A stretch of 64,000 bases of DNA from an uncultured Algibacter sp. (GTDB lineage Bacteria > Bacteroidota > Bacteroidia > Flavobacteriales > Flavobacteriaceae): NCBI RefSeq assembly GCF_947487605.1, contig NZ_CANKXK010000006.1, forward strand, positions 1 to 64,000, written 5' to 3'. Below, in pieces: positions 54,914 to 63,431 of the stretch; within the stretch, counting starts at the first letter, position 1; every line of letters starts with the position of its first letter. The notes under the pieces are model-generated. The model was not told where the DNA came from, ran no database searches, and saw nothing but the letters and a program-made list of their open reading frames with translations. The translations under genes were made by a program, and so were the position numbers.

Positions 54914-54946
54914 AAAACCTGTTAAGCATAACACTTAACAGGTTTT
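54914..54946 (-). terminator. Terminator of the leucine operon
   Basis: The 13-bp stem AAAACCTGTTAAG / CTTAACAGGTTTT lies 25 bp past the leuB stop on the minus strand, with T-rich sequence beyond. Confidence 0.85.
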
Positions 54947-54971
54947 AAATATGTAATAGTTGTTTAGTTTT

Positions 54972-56027
54972 CTAAATATTAGCAGCCAACCAGTCTCCAA
55001 CTTCCTTAGTTCCATAAGACTTTCCACCGTCAGCTAAATCTTCAGTAACAATCCCTTCATTTAAAGCATTATTAACTGCATCTCTAATCGCTTTACCTTC
55101 ATCCATCAATCCAAAGTTTTCAAACATCATAGCAGCAGATAAAATAGTAGCCATTGGGTTGGCAATATTTAAGCCTGTAGCCTGTGGGTACGACCCATGA
55201 ATAGGCTCAAACAACCCAATATCTGACCCTAAAGATGCCGATGGCATTAATCCCATAGACCCAGAAATAACCGATGCCTCATCAGTTAAAATATCACCAA
55301 ATAAGTTTTCAGTAATCAATACATCGTAGCTATTTGGCCATTGTACCAATCGCATTGCTACAGCATCCACAAACTCATAGCTAACTTCAACCTCAGGATA
55401 ATCTTTTTCCATAGCCTGTACCGTTTCTCTCCAAAGTCTAGACGTTTCCAAAACATTTGCTTTATCCACACAGCATAATTTTTTACCTCGTGTCATCGCT
55501 AATTCAAAACCTTTTTTAGCTAAACGTTGTACTTCTGCCCTTGTGTAAACACAATTATCATAAGCTGTTTCACCTTCATCTCTTCTACCCTTTTCTCCAA
55601 AGTAAATACCACCAGTAAGCTCACGTAAAAACACCAAATCGGTCCCTTCAATACGCGCTCTTTTTAAAGGCGATTTTTCTAATAAAGATGGAAACGTAAA
55701 TGTAGGACGCACATTGGCAAACAATCCTAAAGCCTTACGCATTTTTAATAACCCTTGCTCAGGACGTACCTTTGCAGATGGGTCATTATCAAACTTAGGA
55801 TGACCAATAGCACCAAACAATACCGCATCAGAACTTTTACAAATCTCATGCGTTTCATCTGGGTAAGGCTCTCCAACAGCATCAATTGCTGCAGCACCTG
55901 TCAATGCAGGCTTCCAATTCAACTCATGTCCAAATTTGGCAGCAACAGCATCACTCACTTTTACAGCTTGCTCAATAACTTCTGGTCCTATACCGTCTCC
56001 GGCTAAAAGGGCAATATTTAATTTCAT
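54972..56027 (-). CDS. leuB: 3-isopropylmalate dehydrogenase
   Basis: This 351-aa enzyme is complete. It converts 3-isopropylmalate to 2-oxoisocaproate with NAD+. It shows the N-terminal ALLAGDGIGPEVIEQ, the substrate-binding ENFGLMDE region, FLRELTGGIYFGEKG, the catalytic-site DAVAMRLVQWPNSYDVLITENLFGDILTDE and the NAD-site GLFEPIHGSYPQATG-N-ANP. It is last in the leuC-leuD-leuA-leuB order on the minus strand. Confidence 0.96.
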   Translation of the reverse strand: MKLNIALLAGDGIGPEVIEQAVKVSDAVAAKFGHELNWKPALTGAAAIDAVGEPYPDETHEICKSSDAVLFGAIGHPKFDNDPSAKVRPEQGLLKMRKALGLFANVRPTFTFPSLLEKSPLKRARIEGTDLVFLRELTGGIYFGEKGRRDEGETAYDNCVYTRAEVQRLAKKGFELAMTRGKKLCCVDKANVLETSRLWRETVQAMEKDYPEVEVSYEFVDAVAMRLVQWPNSYDVLITENLFGDILTDEASVISGSMGLMPSASLGSDIGLFEPIHGSYPQATGLNIANPMATILSAAMMFENFGLMDEGKAIRDAVNNALNEGIVTEDLADGGKSYGTKEVGDWLAANI

Positions 56028-56085
56028 TATATTTATTTTAATCTTTTAATAATATTATTTATTTGGGCGTTACTTTTTACTCATA

Positions 56086-56112
56086 CCTACAAGGTTTTCA
56101 AAACCTTGCAGG
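56086..56112. repeat. Dispersed palindrome between leuA and leuB
   Basis: CCTACAAGGTTTT and AAAACCTTGCAGG flank one base. It is close to the palindrome at 54417-54449 and belongs to the same CCTnnCAGG/AAGG-type family. Confidence 0.55.
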
Positions 56113-56275
56113 ATCGCAAAAAGTCGGGCTTTACATTACAAGTCCTCGCTCGTACCTCGCTGTAGGCTTTCCATTACAATCCCTAACGCGGGGCAGTCTT
56201 GCTATAGCCAGTCTTCAGTCCAAAGTTAAGCTTATCCTAAAGCTCTCCACGCAGGAGAATGTGTATTGTTAAGAG
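56113..56275. repeat. GC-richer non-coding repeat element between leuA and leuB
   Basis: This block is less AT-rich than its surroundings. It contains a near-direct repeat GGCTTTACATTACAAGTCC / GGCTTTCCATTACAATCCC. A plus-strand open frame here (56063-56272) has no protein-like features, so I treat it as an intergenic element, possibly a dispersed one. The gap 56028-56370 holds no gene. Confidence 0.5.
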
Positions 56276-56321
56276 TTAGTATTCGTTATAAGAAACCCTC
56301 TCTTATTTACAAACAAACTAA

Positions 56322-56363
56322 CTTCCATCTTCCATCTTCCATCTTCGGTCTTCCGTCTTCGAT
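56322..56363. repeat. Heptad tandem repeat CTTCCAT/CTTCSRT
   Basis: Six 7-bp units stand in tandem: CTTCCAT three times, then CTTCGGT, CTTCCGT and CTTCGAT. The tract ends 8 bp from the leuA stop. Similar CTTCCGT-type heptads are frequent between flavobacterial genes. Confidence 0.7.
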
Positions 56364-56370
56364 CAATATG

Positions 56371-57891
56371 TCAACTCACCACAATATTCAGCATCTTCTC
56401 CGTAGCCTTAATCGCTGAAACCGTTTGATCACTATCTAAACCTCTAGTTTTAAATTCTTTATCAACAGCTTTCCAAGTAATAATCGTTTCACACAAAGCG
56501 TCCGAATTACTTCCAGGAGGAATTCTCACTGCATAATCTATCAACTTGGGCAGCACCACTTTCTTTATTTTAAAAACACTTTTAACAGCGTTCATAAACG
56601 CATCAAACTGTCCATCACCTTGAGCATTTTCTTCAAAAGTTTCATTTTCAATAGTAATAGAAACCGTTGTAGAAGGTTTTAATCCTTTTGAATGTGTTAG
56701 CACATAAGAATTCACCTTTACTTTTTCTTCATATGTTCTATCTAAAACATCCGAAATAATATAAGGTAAATCCTCTTTTGTAACCACTTGTTTTTTATCG
56801 CCTAATTCAATAATACGCTGTGTCACTTTCTTTAAATCTTCATCATTTAGCTGAAGCCCTAATTGTTGTAAGTTCTTTTGAATATTGGCTTTTCCAGAAG
56901 ATTTTCCTAAGGCATATTGACGTTTTCTACCAAAACGCTCAGGCATTAAATCGCTGAAATATAAATTGTTTTTATTATCCCCATCAGCATGAATCCCAGC
57001 AGTTTGTGTAAACACATTAGCGCCAACAACAGGTTTGTTAGACGGTATCATAACTCCAGAAAAGTTTTCAACCAGCTTACTTACGGTGTAAAGCATTTTT
57101 TCATTTACGCCAATCTTAACTTCGGGCATAAAATCGTTTATCACTGCAATGGTACTAGACATTGGTGCGTTTCCTGCACGCTCTCCCATACCATTTACGG
57201 TTAAATGCAAACCATCTGCTCCAGCCCTTAAACCTTCCATAGCGTTAGATACACCTAAATCGTAATCGTTATGCGCATGAAAATCAAAATGCAAATCAGG
57301 ATACGTGTCTTTTATTTCTTTTATAAATTCGTATGATTCCTTAGGTGTTAAAACGCCTAAAGTATCTGGAAGCATAATACGTTTTATAGGTTGGGTAGAA
57401 AGAAACTTTAAAAACTCAAAAACATAGTCTTTAGAATTTCGCATACCATTACTCCAATCTTCTAAATACACATTGGTAGCAATGCCTTTTTCTAAAGCTT
57501 GAGATATAGATCCTCCTATTTCTTTAAAGTGCTGATTTGAAGTCTTTTTAAGCTGATGAGTTAAATGGTTTAATGAGCCTTTGGTTAGTAAGTTTTGAAC
57601 CTTTGCTCCTGCCTCTATCATCCACTGAATGGATACACCTCTATCCACAAAGGTGAGTACTTCAACCTTGTCTAAATAATTATTCTCTTTAGCCCAATCT
57701 GTGACACCTTTTACTGCTTGAAACTCGCCTTCTGAAACTCTTGCCGAAGCAATTTCAATACGATCTACCTTCAATTCTTCTAGTAAAAGCTTAGCAATAG
57801 TTAATTTTTCTGAAGCTGAAAATGACACACTCGAGGTTTGCTCACCATCGCGTAATGTCGTATCCATTATTTCTATGCGTTTTTTACTCAT
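56371..57891 (-). CDS. leuA: 2-isopropylmalate synthase family enzyme (LeuA-type)
   Basis: This 506-aa enzyme has an N-terminal catalytic TIM barrel (IMDTTLRDGEQTSSVSFS; metal site HFDFHAHNDYDLG; NGMGERAGNAP) and a C-terminal LeuA dimer/regulatory domain (about 370-506). Family enzymes condense acetyl-CoA with 2-oxoisovalerate (LeuA) or pyruvate (CimA). The operon context favours leucine synthesis, but citramalate synthase cannot be excluded. I start it at ATG 57891 (SKKRIEIMDTT) because the upstream ATG at 57921 falls inside a terminator hairpin. Confidence 0.87.
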   Translation of the reverse strand: MSKKRIEIMDTTLRDGEQTSSVSFSASEKLTIAKLLLEELKVDRIEIASARVSEGEFQAVKGVTDWAKENNYLDKVEVLTFVDRGVSIQWMIEAGAKVQNLLTKGSLNHLTHQLKKTSNQHFKEIGGSISQALEKGIATNVYLEDWSNGMRNSKDYVFEFLKFLSTQPIKRIMLPDTLGVLTPKESYEFIKEIKDTYPDLHFDFHAHNDYDLGVSNAMEGLRAGADGLHLTVNGMGERAGNAPMSSTIAVINDFMPEVKIGVNEKMLYTVSKLVENFSGVMIPSNKPVVGANVFTQTAGIHADGDNKNNLYFSDLMPERFGRKRQYALGKSSGKANIQKNLQQLGLQLNDEDLKKVTQRIIELGDKKQVVTKEDLPYIISDVLDRTYEEKVKVNSYVLTHSKGLKPSTTVSITIENETFEENAQGDGQFDAFMNAVKSVFKIKKVVLPKLIDYAVRIPPGSNSDALCETIITWKAVDKEFKTRGLDSDQTVSAIKATEKMLNIVVS

Positions 57892-57911
57892 TGAGAGTTT
57901 TATAAATTCAT

Positions 57912-57948
57912 AAAAAAGCATTTCATATTAAATATGGAATGCTTTTTT
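57912..57948 (-). terminator. Operon-internal terminator or attenuator between leuD and leuA
   Basis: The stem AAAAAAGCATT-CATATT / AATATGGAATGCTTTTTT is symmetric, with a T6 run on both strands. It separates leuD from leuA, so leuA-leuB expression needs read-through or a second promoter. Confidence 0.75.
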
Positions 57949-57985
57949 AGATTGTATCTATATAATTTGTTTTTTAACCACTTTA

Positions 57986-58585
57986 CTAAAAAGGTCTTGT
58001 TTCTGCGAACACTTCAACTTCATCTTTCATGTTTTGAAGATAATCAATATCGTCAAAACCATTTAACATATTCCCTTTCTTATACCCGTTAATCTCAAAT
58101 GATTCAGACTCACCAGTTGATAACAAGGTTACTGTCTGATTTGGTAAATCAACCTTTATTTCAGTTTTAGGGTCTGCTTCAATAGCATCAAATAGGGTTT
58201 GTGCGAATTGAGTTGATACCTGAACTGGCAAAACACCAATATTTAAACAGTTATTTCTAAAAATATCAGCAAAGAATGAAGAAATTACACAACGTAATCC
58301 GAAATCATAAACAGACCATGCAGCATGCTCTCTTGATGATCCTGAACCAAAGTTCTTTCCTCCTACTAATATTTTAGAACCTGCATACTTTGCATCATTT
58401 AAAGGAAAATCAGCAATTGGATTTCCTTCAGAATCATATCTCCAATCACGAAAAAAATTATCTCCAAATCCTTTACGTTCTGTTGCTTTTAAAAAACGAG
58501 CAGGAATTATTTGATCGGTATCCACATTCTCAATTGCTAGTGGATACGCTGTACTTGTTAACTCTTCAAATTTATCGTAAGCCAT
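57986..58585 (-). CDS. leuD: 3-isopropylmalate dehydratase small subunit
   Basis: This 199-aa protein is the swivel-domain subunit of isopropylmalate isomerase. Motifs are NVDTDQIIPARFLK, KILVGGKNFGSGSSREHAAW and CVISSFFADIFRNNCLNIGVLPV. It pairs with LeuC, encoded 95 bp upstream on the same strand. The length is normal. Confidence 0.95.
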   Translation of the reverse strand: MAYDKFEELTSTAYPLAIENVDTDQIIPARFLKATERKGFGDNFFRDWRYDSEGNPIADFPLNDAKYAGSKILVGGKNFGSGSSREHAAWSVYDFGLRCVISSFFADIFRNNCLNIGVLPVQVSTQFAQTLFDAIEADPKTEIKVDLPNQTVTLLSTGESESFEINGYKKGNMLNGFDDIDYLQNMKDEVEVFAETRPF

Positions 58586-58680
58586 ATTTTTTATACTTTT
58601 GGCCTTTAGCTACTTGCTATTGGCAAACTCTTATTTATATTTTGTTGTGCTAATGGTTAAACACCAAAAGCTAATAGCCC

Positions 58681-60087
58681 TTAAGCTGTTACTTCTAATA
58701 ATGTTCTTGGATCTGTAACTACACCTTCAACAGCTGTAGCTGCTGCTACTAGTGGAGACGCTAATAATGTTCTTGATCCAGGACCTTGACGTCCTTCAAA
58801 ATTACGATTAGATGTTGATACTGCTAATTTTCCAGCTGGAACCTTATCATCATTCATAGCTAAACAAGCCGAACATCCTGGTTCTCTTAAAACGAATCCA
58901 GATTCTTCTAATATCTTGTCTAAACCTTCTTCTTTAATCTGGTCTACAACCTTATGTGATCCTGGAACTAACCAAGCTGTAATATTATCTGCTTTTTTAC
59001 GGCCTTCAACTATAGAACAAAATGCTCTAAAATCTTCAATACGCCCGTTAGTACATGAGCCTAAGAAAACATAATCTACTTGCTTTCCAATCATATTGTC
59101 TCCCTCATTAAACTTCATATAGCCTAACGATTTTTTATAGGTTTCAACACCGCCTTCTACTTGTTGTGCAGTTGGAATTGACTTTGTTACACCAATTCCC
59201 ATTCCTGGATTGGTTCCGTAAGTAATCATCGGTTCTATATCGGCTGCATTATAATTAAACTCTGTATCAAACACTGCATCGTCATCAGTTTTAAGCGTTT
59301 TCCAATATGCCATGGCCTTATCCCAATCTGCTCCCTTTGGAGTATGTTTTCTTCCTTTGATGTATTCATATGCTTTTTCATCAGGAGCTATCATACCACC
59401 TCGAGCACCCATTTCAATAGATAAGTTACAAACCGTCATACGACCTTCCATACTCATATTTTCAAAAACATCACCAGCGTATTCAACAAAATAACCTGTA
59501 GCACCAGATGTAGTTTGTTGCGCAATAATGTATAACGCTACATCTTTTGGTGTTACTCCAAAACCTAGCTGCCCATTTACGTTAATGCGCATTTTCTTTG
59601 GTTTAGGTTGCATAATACATTGCGTAGATAATACCATTTCAACCTCTGAAGTACCAATACCAAAGGCAATAGCACCAAACGCACCATGCGTAGAGGTATG
59701 TGAATCTCCACAAACAATAGTTGATCCTGGAAGTGTAATACCATTCTCTGGTCCTACTATATGAACAATCCCATTATTTCTGTGCCCCAAACCCCAATGT
59801 GAAATACCATATTCAGCGGCGTTATTTGCTAAAGCATCTAACTGGTTTGCTGATAAAGGGTCTGCAACTGGCAAATGTTGATTCCATGTAGGTGTATTAT
59901 GATCTGCAGTAGCGAATGTGCGCTCTGGGTACATAACTCCAATACCTCTTTGTTTTAAACCAACAAATGCAACAGGACTTGTAACTTCATGGATAAAGTG
60001 GCGGTCAATAAAAAACACGTCTGGTCCATCTTCAATTTTTCTAACAACATGTGAATCCCACACTTTGTCAAATAATGTTTTACTCAT
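58681..60087 (-). CDS. leuC: 3-isopropylmalate dehydratase large subunit
   Basis: This 468-aa aconitase-family subunit has the three Fe-S ligands in [16 protein letters not shown]-adjacent and C-terminal motifs: [11 protein letters not shown] and [10 protein letters not shown], where both Cys-containing loops are present. Substrate loops ([12 protein letters not shown]) are conserved. It isomerises 2- to 3-isopropylmalate with LeuD. It is the first gene of the leuCDAB operon. A 270-bp leader region lies upstream, where no leader peptide or riboswitch was recognised. Confidence 0.95.
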   Translation of the reverse strand: MSKTLFDKVWDSHVVRKIEDGPDVFFIDRHFIHEVTSPVAFVGLKQRGIGVMYPERTFATADHNTPTWNQHLPVADPLSANQLDALANNAAEYGISHWGLGHRNNGIVHIVGPENGITLPGSTIVCGDSHTSTHGAFGAIAFGIGTSEVEMVLSTQCIMQPKPKKMRINVNGQLGFGVTPKDVALYIIAQQTTSGATGYFVEYAGDVFENMSMEGRMTVCNLSIEMGARGGMIAPDEKAYEYIKGRKHTPKGADWDKAMAYWKTLKTDDDAVFDTEFNYNAADIEPMITYGTNPGMGIGVTKSIPTAQQVEGGVETYKKSLGYMKFNEGDNMIGKQVDYVFLGSCTNGRIEDFRAFCSIVEGRKKADNITAWLVPGSHKVVDQIKEEGLDKILEESGFVLREPGCSACLAMNDDKVPAGKLAVSTSNRNFEGRQGPGSRTLLASPLVAAATAVEGVVTDPRTLLEVTA

Positions 60088-60357
60088 AAATAATTTAGAT
60101 TTTTGTATTACTAAAATTTAAACATTGCATATTTTACAACGAAAGAAACAATAGCACTGTACAAATTTATATTTTATTACAGTTATTTAAAACTTTACGC
60201 GCTATTGTTATTGAATTTTTATAAAATTGCCAATGATTAACGTGTTATTTGAATTTTATTCAATAAAAGTAGAATATTGGTTACAATTTTTGAACTTGAA
60301 ATTTAAGGTTAAAGTACGCCTACTCGACCTGCCAAGTTTTGAAAATCTGATAGGGCT

Positions 60358-61245
60358 TTAGAATAGCGTTTGTTGCTCATCCTCATTAGGAATGGTTAAC
60401 GAATAGCCTAGTTCTGAATTCAGTTTTTTAATGAAGTAAGCCGACAACAATGGAGACTCTTTTTCAATGTTTTGATGAATGAAAAAATCAATTTCTTTAA
60501 TGCCTTGATTTTTCCATAATTTTAAGCGTTCCACCCAATCATCCAAACGTGAATAATCTGACGGATGATTTGCCCCAACATAACGCACAAAAGCAGTGGC
60601 ATTGGTTAATCGCATATGCATTAAATCGCGTCGTCCAGCAGTATCAACAATCACGTTTGAAATATTATGAGTTTCTAAAAGTTGGTATAAATCTTCTGCA
60701 ATCGCGGTATCGTTATACCAATTGGTATGTCTAAATTCTATGGCTAACGGGATGTCTTTTGGCCAACTTTCCACGAAAGTGATCACTCTATCAAAATCTT
60801 TAGGTGCAAAATTAGAATGCATTTGCAGAAATATAGTCCCTAATTTTTCTTTTAAATTTGAAGCATTATAAAGATAATTTTCGACAACCTCTTGGGTTTC
60901 ATTAAGACGTTTCCAATGGCTAATTTCTTGATTCAGCTTCGGAAAAAATTTAAATCCTTCAGGTGTTTTATCATACCATTTTGAGAATTGTTCAGCAGGA
61001 AATATTCTGTAAAACGTAGCATTCATCTCAATAGAATTAAATTGCGATGAATAATACCCCAACTCATCTTTTGTGCCTCTTGGGTAAAACCCCATAAGGT
61101 CTGCCCTATTCCATTTGGCACAACCTACATAGATTTCTGGAATATTATCATCCTTTACTTTTCCAAGTATTTTTTTAGTATCAAGATGATCATTTGGTAA
61201 TGTAAAGTCTATCAATTCTGGATTGTCAACGCTTCCAAATTTCAT
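60358..61245 (-). CDS. DUF72 domain-containing protein
   Basis: This 295-aa protein has the DUF72 TIM-barrel pattern: EIYVGCAKWNRADLMGFYPRG, FNSIEMNATFYRIFPAEQFSKWYDKTPEGF, FLQMHSNFAPKD, IAIEFRHTNWYND-like LAIEFRHTNW and FVRYVGANHPSDYSRLDDW. Its relationship to endonuclease-IV-like barrels suggests a phosphoester or nucleic-acid substrate, but no function is established to my knowledge. Confidence 0.88.
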   Translation of the reverse strand: MKFGSVDNPELIDFTLPNDHLDTKKILGKVKDDNIPEIYVGCAKWNRADLMGFYPRGTKDELGYYSSQFNSIEMNATFYRIFPAEQFSKWYDKTPEGFKFFPKLNQEISHWKRLNETQEVVENYLYNASNLKEKLGTIFLQMHSNFAPKDFDRVITFVESWPKDIPLAIEFRHTNWYNDTAIAEDLYQLLETHNISNVIVDTAGRRDLMHMRLTNATAFVRYVGANHPSDYSRLDDWVERLKLWKNQGIKEIDFFIHQNIEKESPLLSAYFIKKLNSELGYSLTIPNEDEQQTLF

Positions 61246-61334
61246 ATAAAACTATTTTTTATCAAAGGTATGTATTTATAGATTCACGATGAATAACAAA
61301 ATTTTAACATTCCGTTTAAATAAAATGTATTAAT

Positions 61335-61354
61335 TTTGAAACGTTCATTTCAAA
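61335..61354 (+). promoter_or_regulatory. TetR operator over the regulator's own promoter
   Basis: TTTGAAAC-GTTC-ATTTCAAA is a 20-bp palindrome. It overlaps the -7 box TAATTTTG (61331-61338) and lies 5 bp before ATG 61360. A second copy (61957-61976) precedes the SDR gene. Confidence 0.7.
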
Positions 61355-61359
61355 TAGAT

Positions 61360-61941
61360 ATGCCCAAAGTAGAAACATTTGATAGAGATTTTGTTATTAA
61401 ACAAGCAACAGCTGTATTTCATGATAAAGGTTATAATGCCACGTCAATGCAAGATTTAGTTGATGCTACCGGCTTAAATAGGTCTAGTATTTATAACAGT
61501 TTTGAGAATAAGCATAACTTATTTTTAGAATGTTTAAATAGTTATCAAAATTACTATAAAGAACAATTAAACGATAAATTATTTAAGGCATCAACCCCTC
61601 TTGAGGCTATTGACTTTTTATTTGATTTGTATTTAAAAGATATTGTAGAAGAAAAGAACAATAAAGGGTGCTTGATTGTTAACTGTAAATCTGAAATGGC
61701 AAATCATGACAAACCGATAACTCAATTTTTAATAAACAATCAAAATTTAATGATTGATTTATTAGAAGACATTATTGCTAAAGGTCAAAAAGAGTTATTA
61801 ATTAACAAAAAAATGACATCAAAAGAATATGCTTTATACCTCTATTCGTCTATACAAGGCTTTAGAATGACAGGTATTTTAACAAATAACAAGCAAGAAT
61901 TACAAAGTATTATTAAAACAGTAAAACAAACATTAATATAA
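61360..61941 (+). CDS. TetR/AcrR family transcriptional regulator
   Basis: This 193-aa protein has an N-terminal helix-turn-helix (about 5-50; AVFHDKGYNATSMQDLVDATGLNRSSIYNSFENKHNLF) and a C-terminal ligand-binding domain with the KGCLIVNCKSEMANHD Cys pair typical of the AcrR/YxaF-like subgroup. The start is placed at ATG 61360 (MPKVETFD). The upstream in-frame TTG at 61336 lies in the operator. It probably represses itself and the downstream SDR gene, and the two cysteines hint at redox or electrophile sensing (inference). Confidence 0.88.
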   Translation: MPKVETFDRDFVIKQATAVFHDKGYNATSMQDLVDATGLNRSSIYNSFENKHNLFLECLNSYQNYYKEQLNDKLFKASTPLEAIDFLFDLYLKDIVEEKNNKGCLIVNCKSEMANHDKPITQFLINNQNLMIDLLEDIIAKGQKELLINKKMTSKEYALYLYSSIQGFRMTGILTNNKQELQSIIKTVKQTLI

Positions 61942-61956
61942 TTTTTTTTAAACACA

Positions 61957-61976
61957 TTTGGAACGATTGTTTCAAA
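61957..61976 (+). promoter_or_regulatory. TetR operator before the SDR gene
   Basis: TTTGGAAC-GATT-GTTTCAAA matches the operator at 61335-61354 (consensus TTTGRAAC-N4-RTTTCAAA). It sits 16 bp before ATG 61993. Confidence 0.7.
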
Positions 61977-61992
61977 TTAAAAACAAGTACTT

Positions 61993-62742
61993 ATGAGTAA
62001 ATTAAAAAACAAAGTAGCAGTAATTACAGGCGCAAATAGCGGAATAGGTTTAGCAACAGCAAAACTATTTTTAAAAGAAGGCGCAAAAGTGGTGCTTTCT
62101 GGCAGACGACAAGAAGCATTAGATGAAGTATCAAAAGATTTAGAAGGCGATTTTATTACCGTTTTAGCAGATGTAGGGAAACCAGAAGACAATACTAATT
62201 TAATTAAAGTAGCGAAAGCAAAATACGGTAATATTGATATTTTATTTTTAAATGCTGGTATAGCACCCCCTACTCCAATTACTGATATAACAGGAGAACA
62301 TTATGATGACATATTTAATATAAATGTAAAAGGGCCCATACTAGCTGTAAAAGAAGCGCTTCCAAATATGAATGATGGAAGTGCTATACTATTTACAACA
62401 TCAATTGTAAGCCAAAAAGGATTTGACGGTTTTGGAGTGTATTCTGCCAGTAAAGGTGCATTACGCTCTTATGCTAGAGTTCTAACTTCTGAGGTTAAAT
62501 CAAGAGGCATTAGAGTAAATTCAATTGCACCAGGTCCAATTGAAACTCCTATTTATGGAAAAATGGGATTACCACAAGATGTTCTTGATGGATTAGGAAA
62601 AGAATTTGGACAGCAAGTACCACTAGGTAGATTTGGTACTTCAGAAGAAATAGCAAATACTGCTTTATTTTTAGCATCAGATGATGCCTCTTTTGTAAAC
62701 GGTATTGAAATTGAAGTAGATGGTGGTTTAAGTCAAATATAA
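61993..62742 (+). CDS. SDR family oxidoreductase (classical)
   Basis: This 249-aa classical short-chain dehydrogenase has the TGxxxGxG motif VITGANSGIGLATA (11-24), SGRR after strand 2 (NADPH preference), LNAGIAPP, the catalytic Ser in TTSIVSQKG, YSASKGAL (Tyr-x3-Lys) and APGPIETPIYG. The C-terminal VNGIEIEVDGGLSQI is typical. It is controlled by the adjacent TetR regulator. The substrate is unknown. Confidence 0.92.
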   Translation: MSKLKNKVAVITGANSGIGLATAKLFLKEGAKVVLSGRRQEALDEVSKDLEGDFITVLADVGKPEDNTNLIKVAKAKYGNIDILFLNAGIAPPTPITDITGEHYDDIFNINVKGPILAVKEALPNMNDGSAILFTTSIVSQKGFDGFGVYSASKGALRSYARVLTSEVKSRGIRVNSIAPGPIETPIYGKMGLPQDVLDGLGKEFGQQVPLGRFGTSEEIANTALFLASDDASFVNGIEIEVDGGLSQI

Positions 62743-62760
62743 AATCACATAAACTTCTAT

Positions 62761-62799
62761 ACAAAAAGGTTGAACATATTACATGCTCAACCTTTTTGT
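62761..62799 (+). terminator. Terminator after the SDR gene
   Basis: The stem ACAAAAAGGTTGA / TCAACCTTTTTGT has a 13-base loop with T-tracts on both strands, 18 bp past the SDR stop. Confidence 0.85.
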
Positions 62800-62881
62800 T
62801 AATAACCTCGTTAACAATTATGAAGTCAAGAACTAAATTAAGGGGTTTTAATTGATACTTTTAATGAAAATCTACAATATT

Positions 62882-63298
62882 ATGGACTCCAGACAATTCA
62901 ATCTTAAAAGTATCAGACCAGAATTTTTAAGTACTACAATTAACGATAATATGAGTACTGATGAACGCTTTCAGAATTTAGTATTACGACCAATTATTAA
63001 GTTACAAAATGATTTATTGATAGCTGTTTTTAGAAATTACATTGCTAAACATAAATCTGTTTTTTATGATTTGTCTTTAGAAAAACGTATGGTTTACATT
63101 GAAAATGCTATTCAAAAAGATATGAAGCTTCGTAATTCTATGAAAGGCATGATTATAGGGTTGTTTACTGTGGAAGAATATCTTATTTATATTGAAAATT
63201 CTTCGGCTTTGAACAAGCGTATGATGAACATTGTAAAAGAACGTTTATTAAGCCATATTCAATTATTTGAGAAACCTGAGTTGCTGGCTGCGGTTTAG
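62882..63298 (+). CDS. Conserved small Bacteroidota protein, often labelled glyoxalase
   Basis: This 138-aa all-helical soluble protein contains ERFQNLVLRPIIKLQNDLLIAVFRNYIAKHK, LSLEKRMVYIENAIQKDMKLRNSMKGMIIGLFTVEEY and ALNKRMMNIVKERL. The family is widespread in Flavobacteriia and is sometimes named glyoxalase in databases, but no vicinal-oxygen-chelate or glyoxalase metal motif is visible, so that name looks wrong. I start at ATG 62882 (MDSRQFNLKS); an in-frame ATG 30 bp upstream adds a hydrophobic stretch not expected in the family. Confidence 0.8.
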   Translation: MDSRQFNLKSIRPEFLSTTINDNMSTDERFQNLVLRPIIKLQNDLLIAVFRNYIAKHKSVFYDLSLEKRMVYIENAIQKDMKLRNSMKGMIIGLFTVEEYLIYIENSSALNKRMMNIVKERLLSHIQLFEKPELLAAV

Positions 63299-63431
63299 AA
63301 TATTTAAAAACTGATCACCTTTATCATCTCGAAATGAGGCACGATTGAGACATCTCATTATTTATGGTTAATATGCTAATAATGATGTGATTTCTCCTAA
63401 TGTCGAAATGACTTAATGTTTTTCTACCAAG

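Noticed and set aside
56063-56272. 69-aa plus-strand protein between leuA and leuB
   Set aside because: It overlaps a dispersed palindrome and a GC-richer repeat element, runs against the operon and has no protein-like pattern.
56322-56363. CRISPR-like array
   Set aside because: The units are 7 bp in direct tandem with no spacers, so this is a simple tandem repeat. No cas genes are present.
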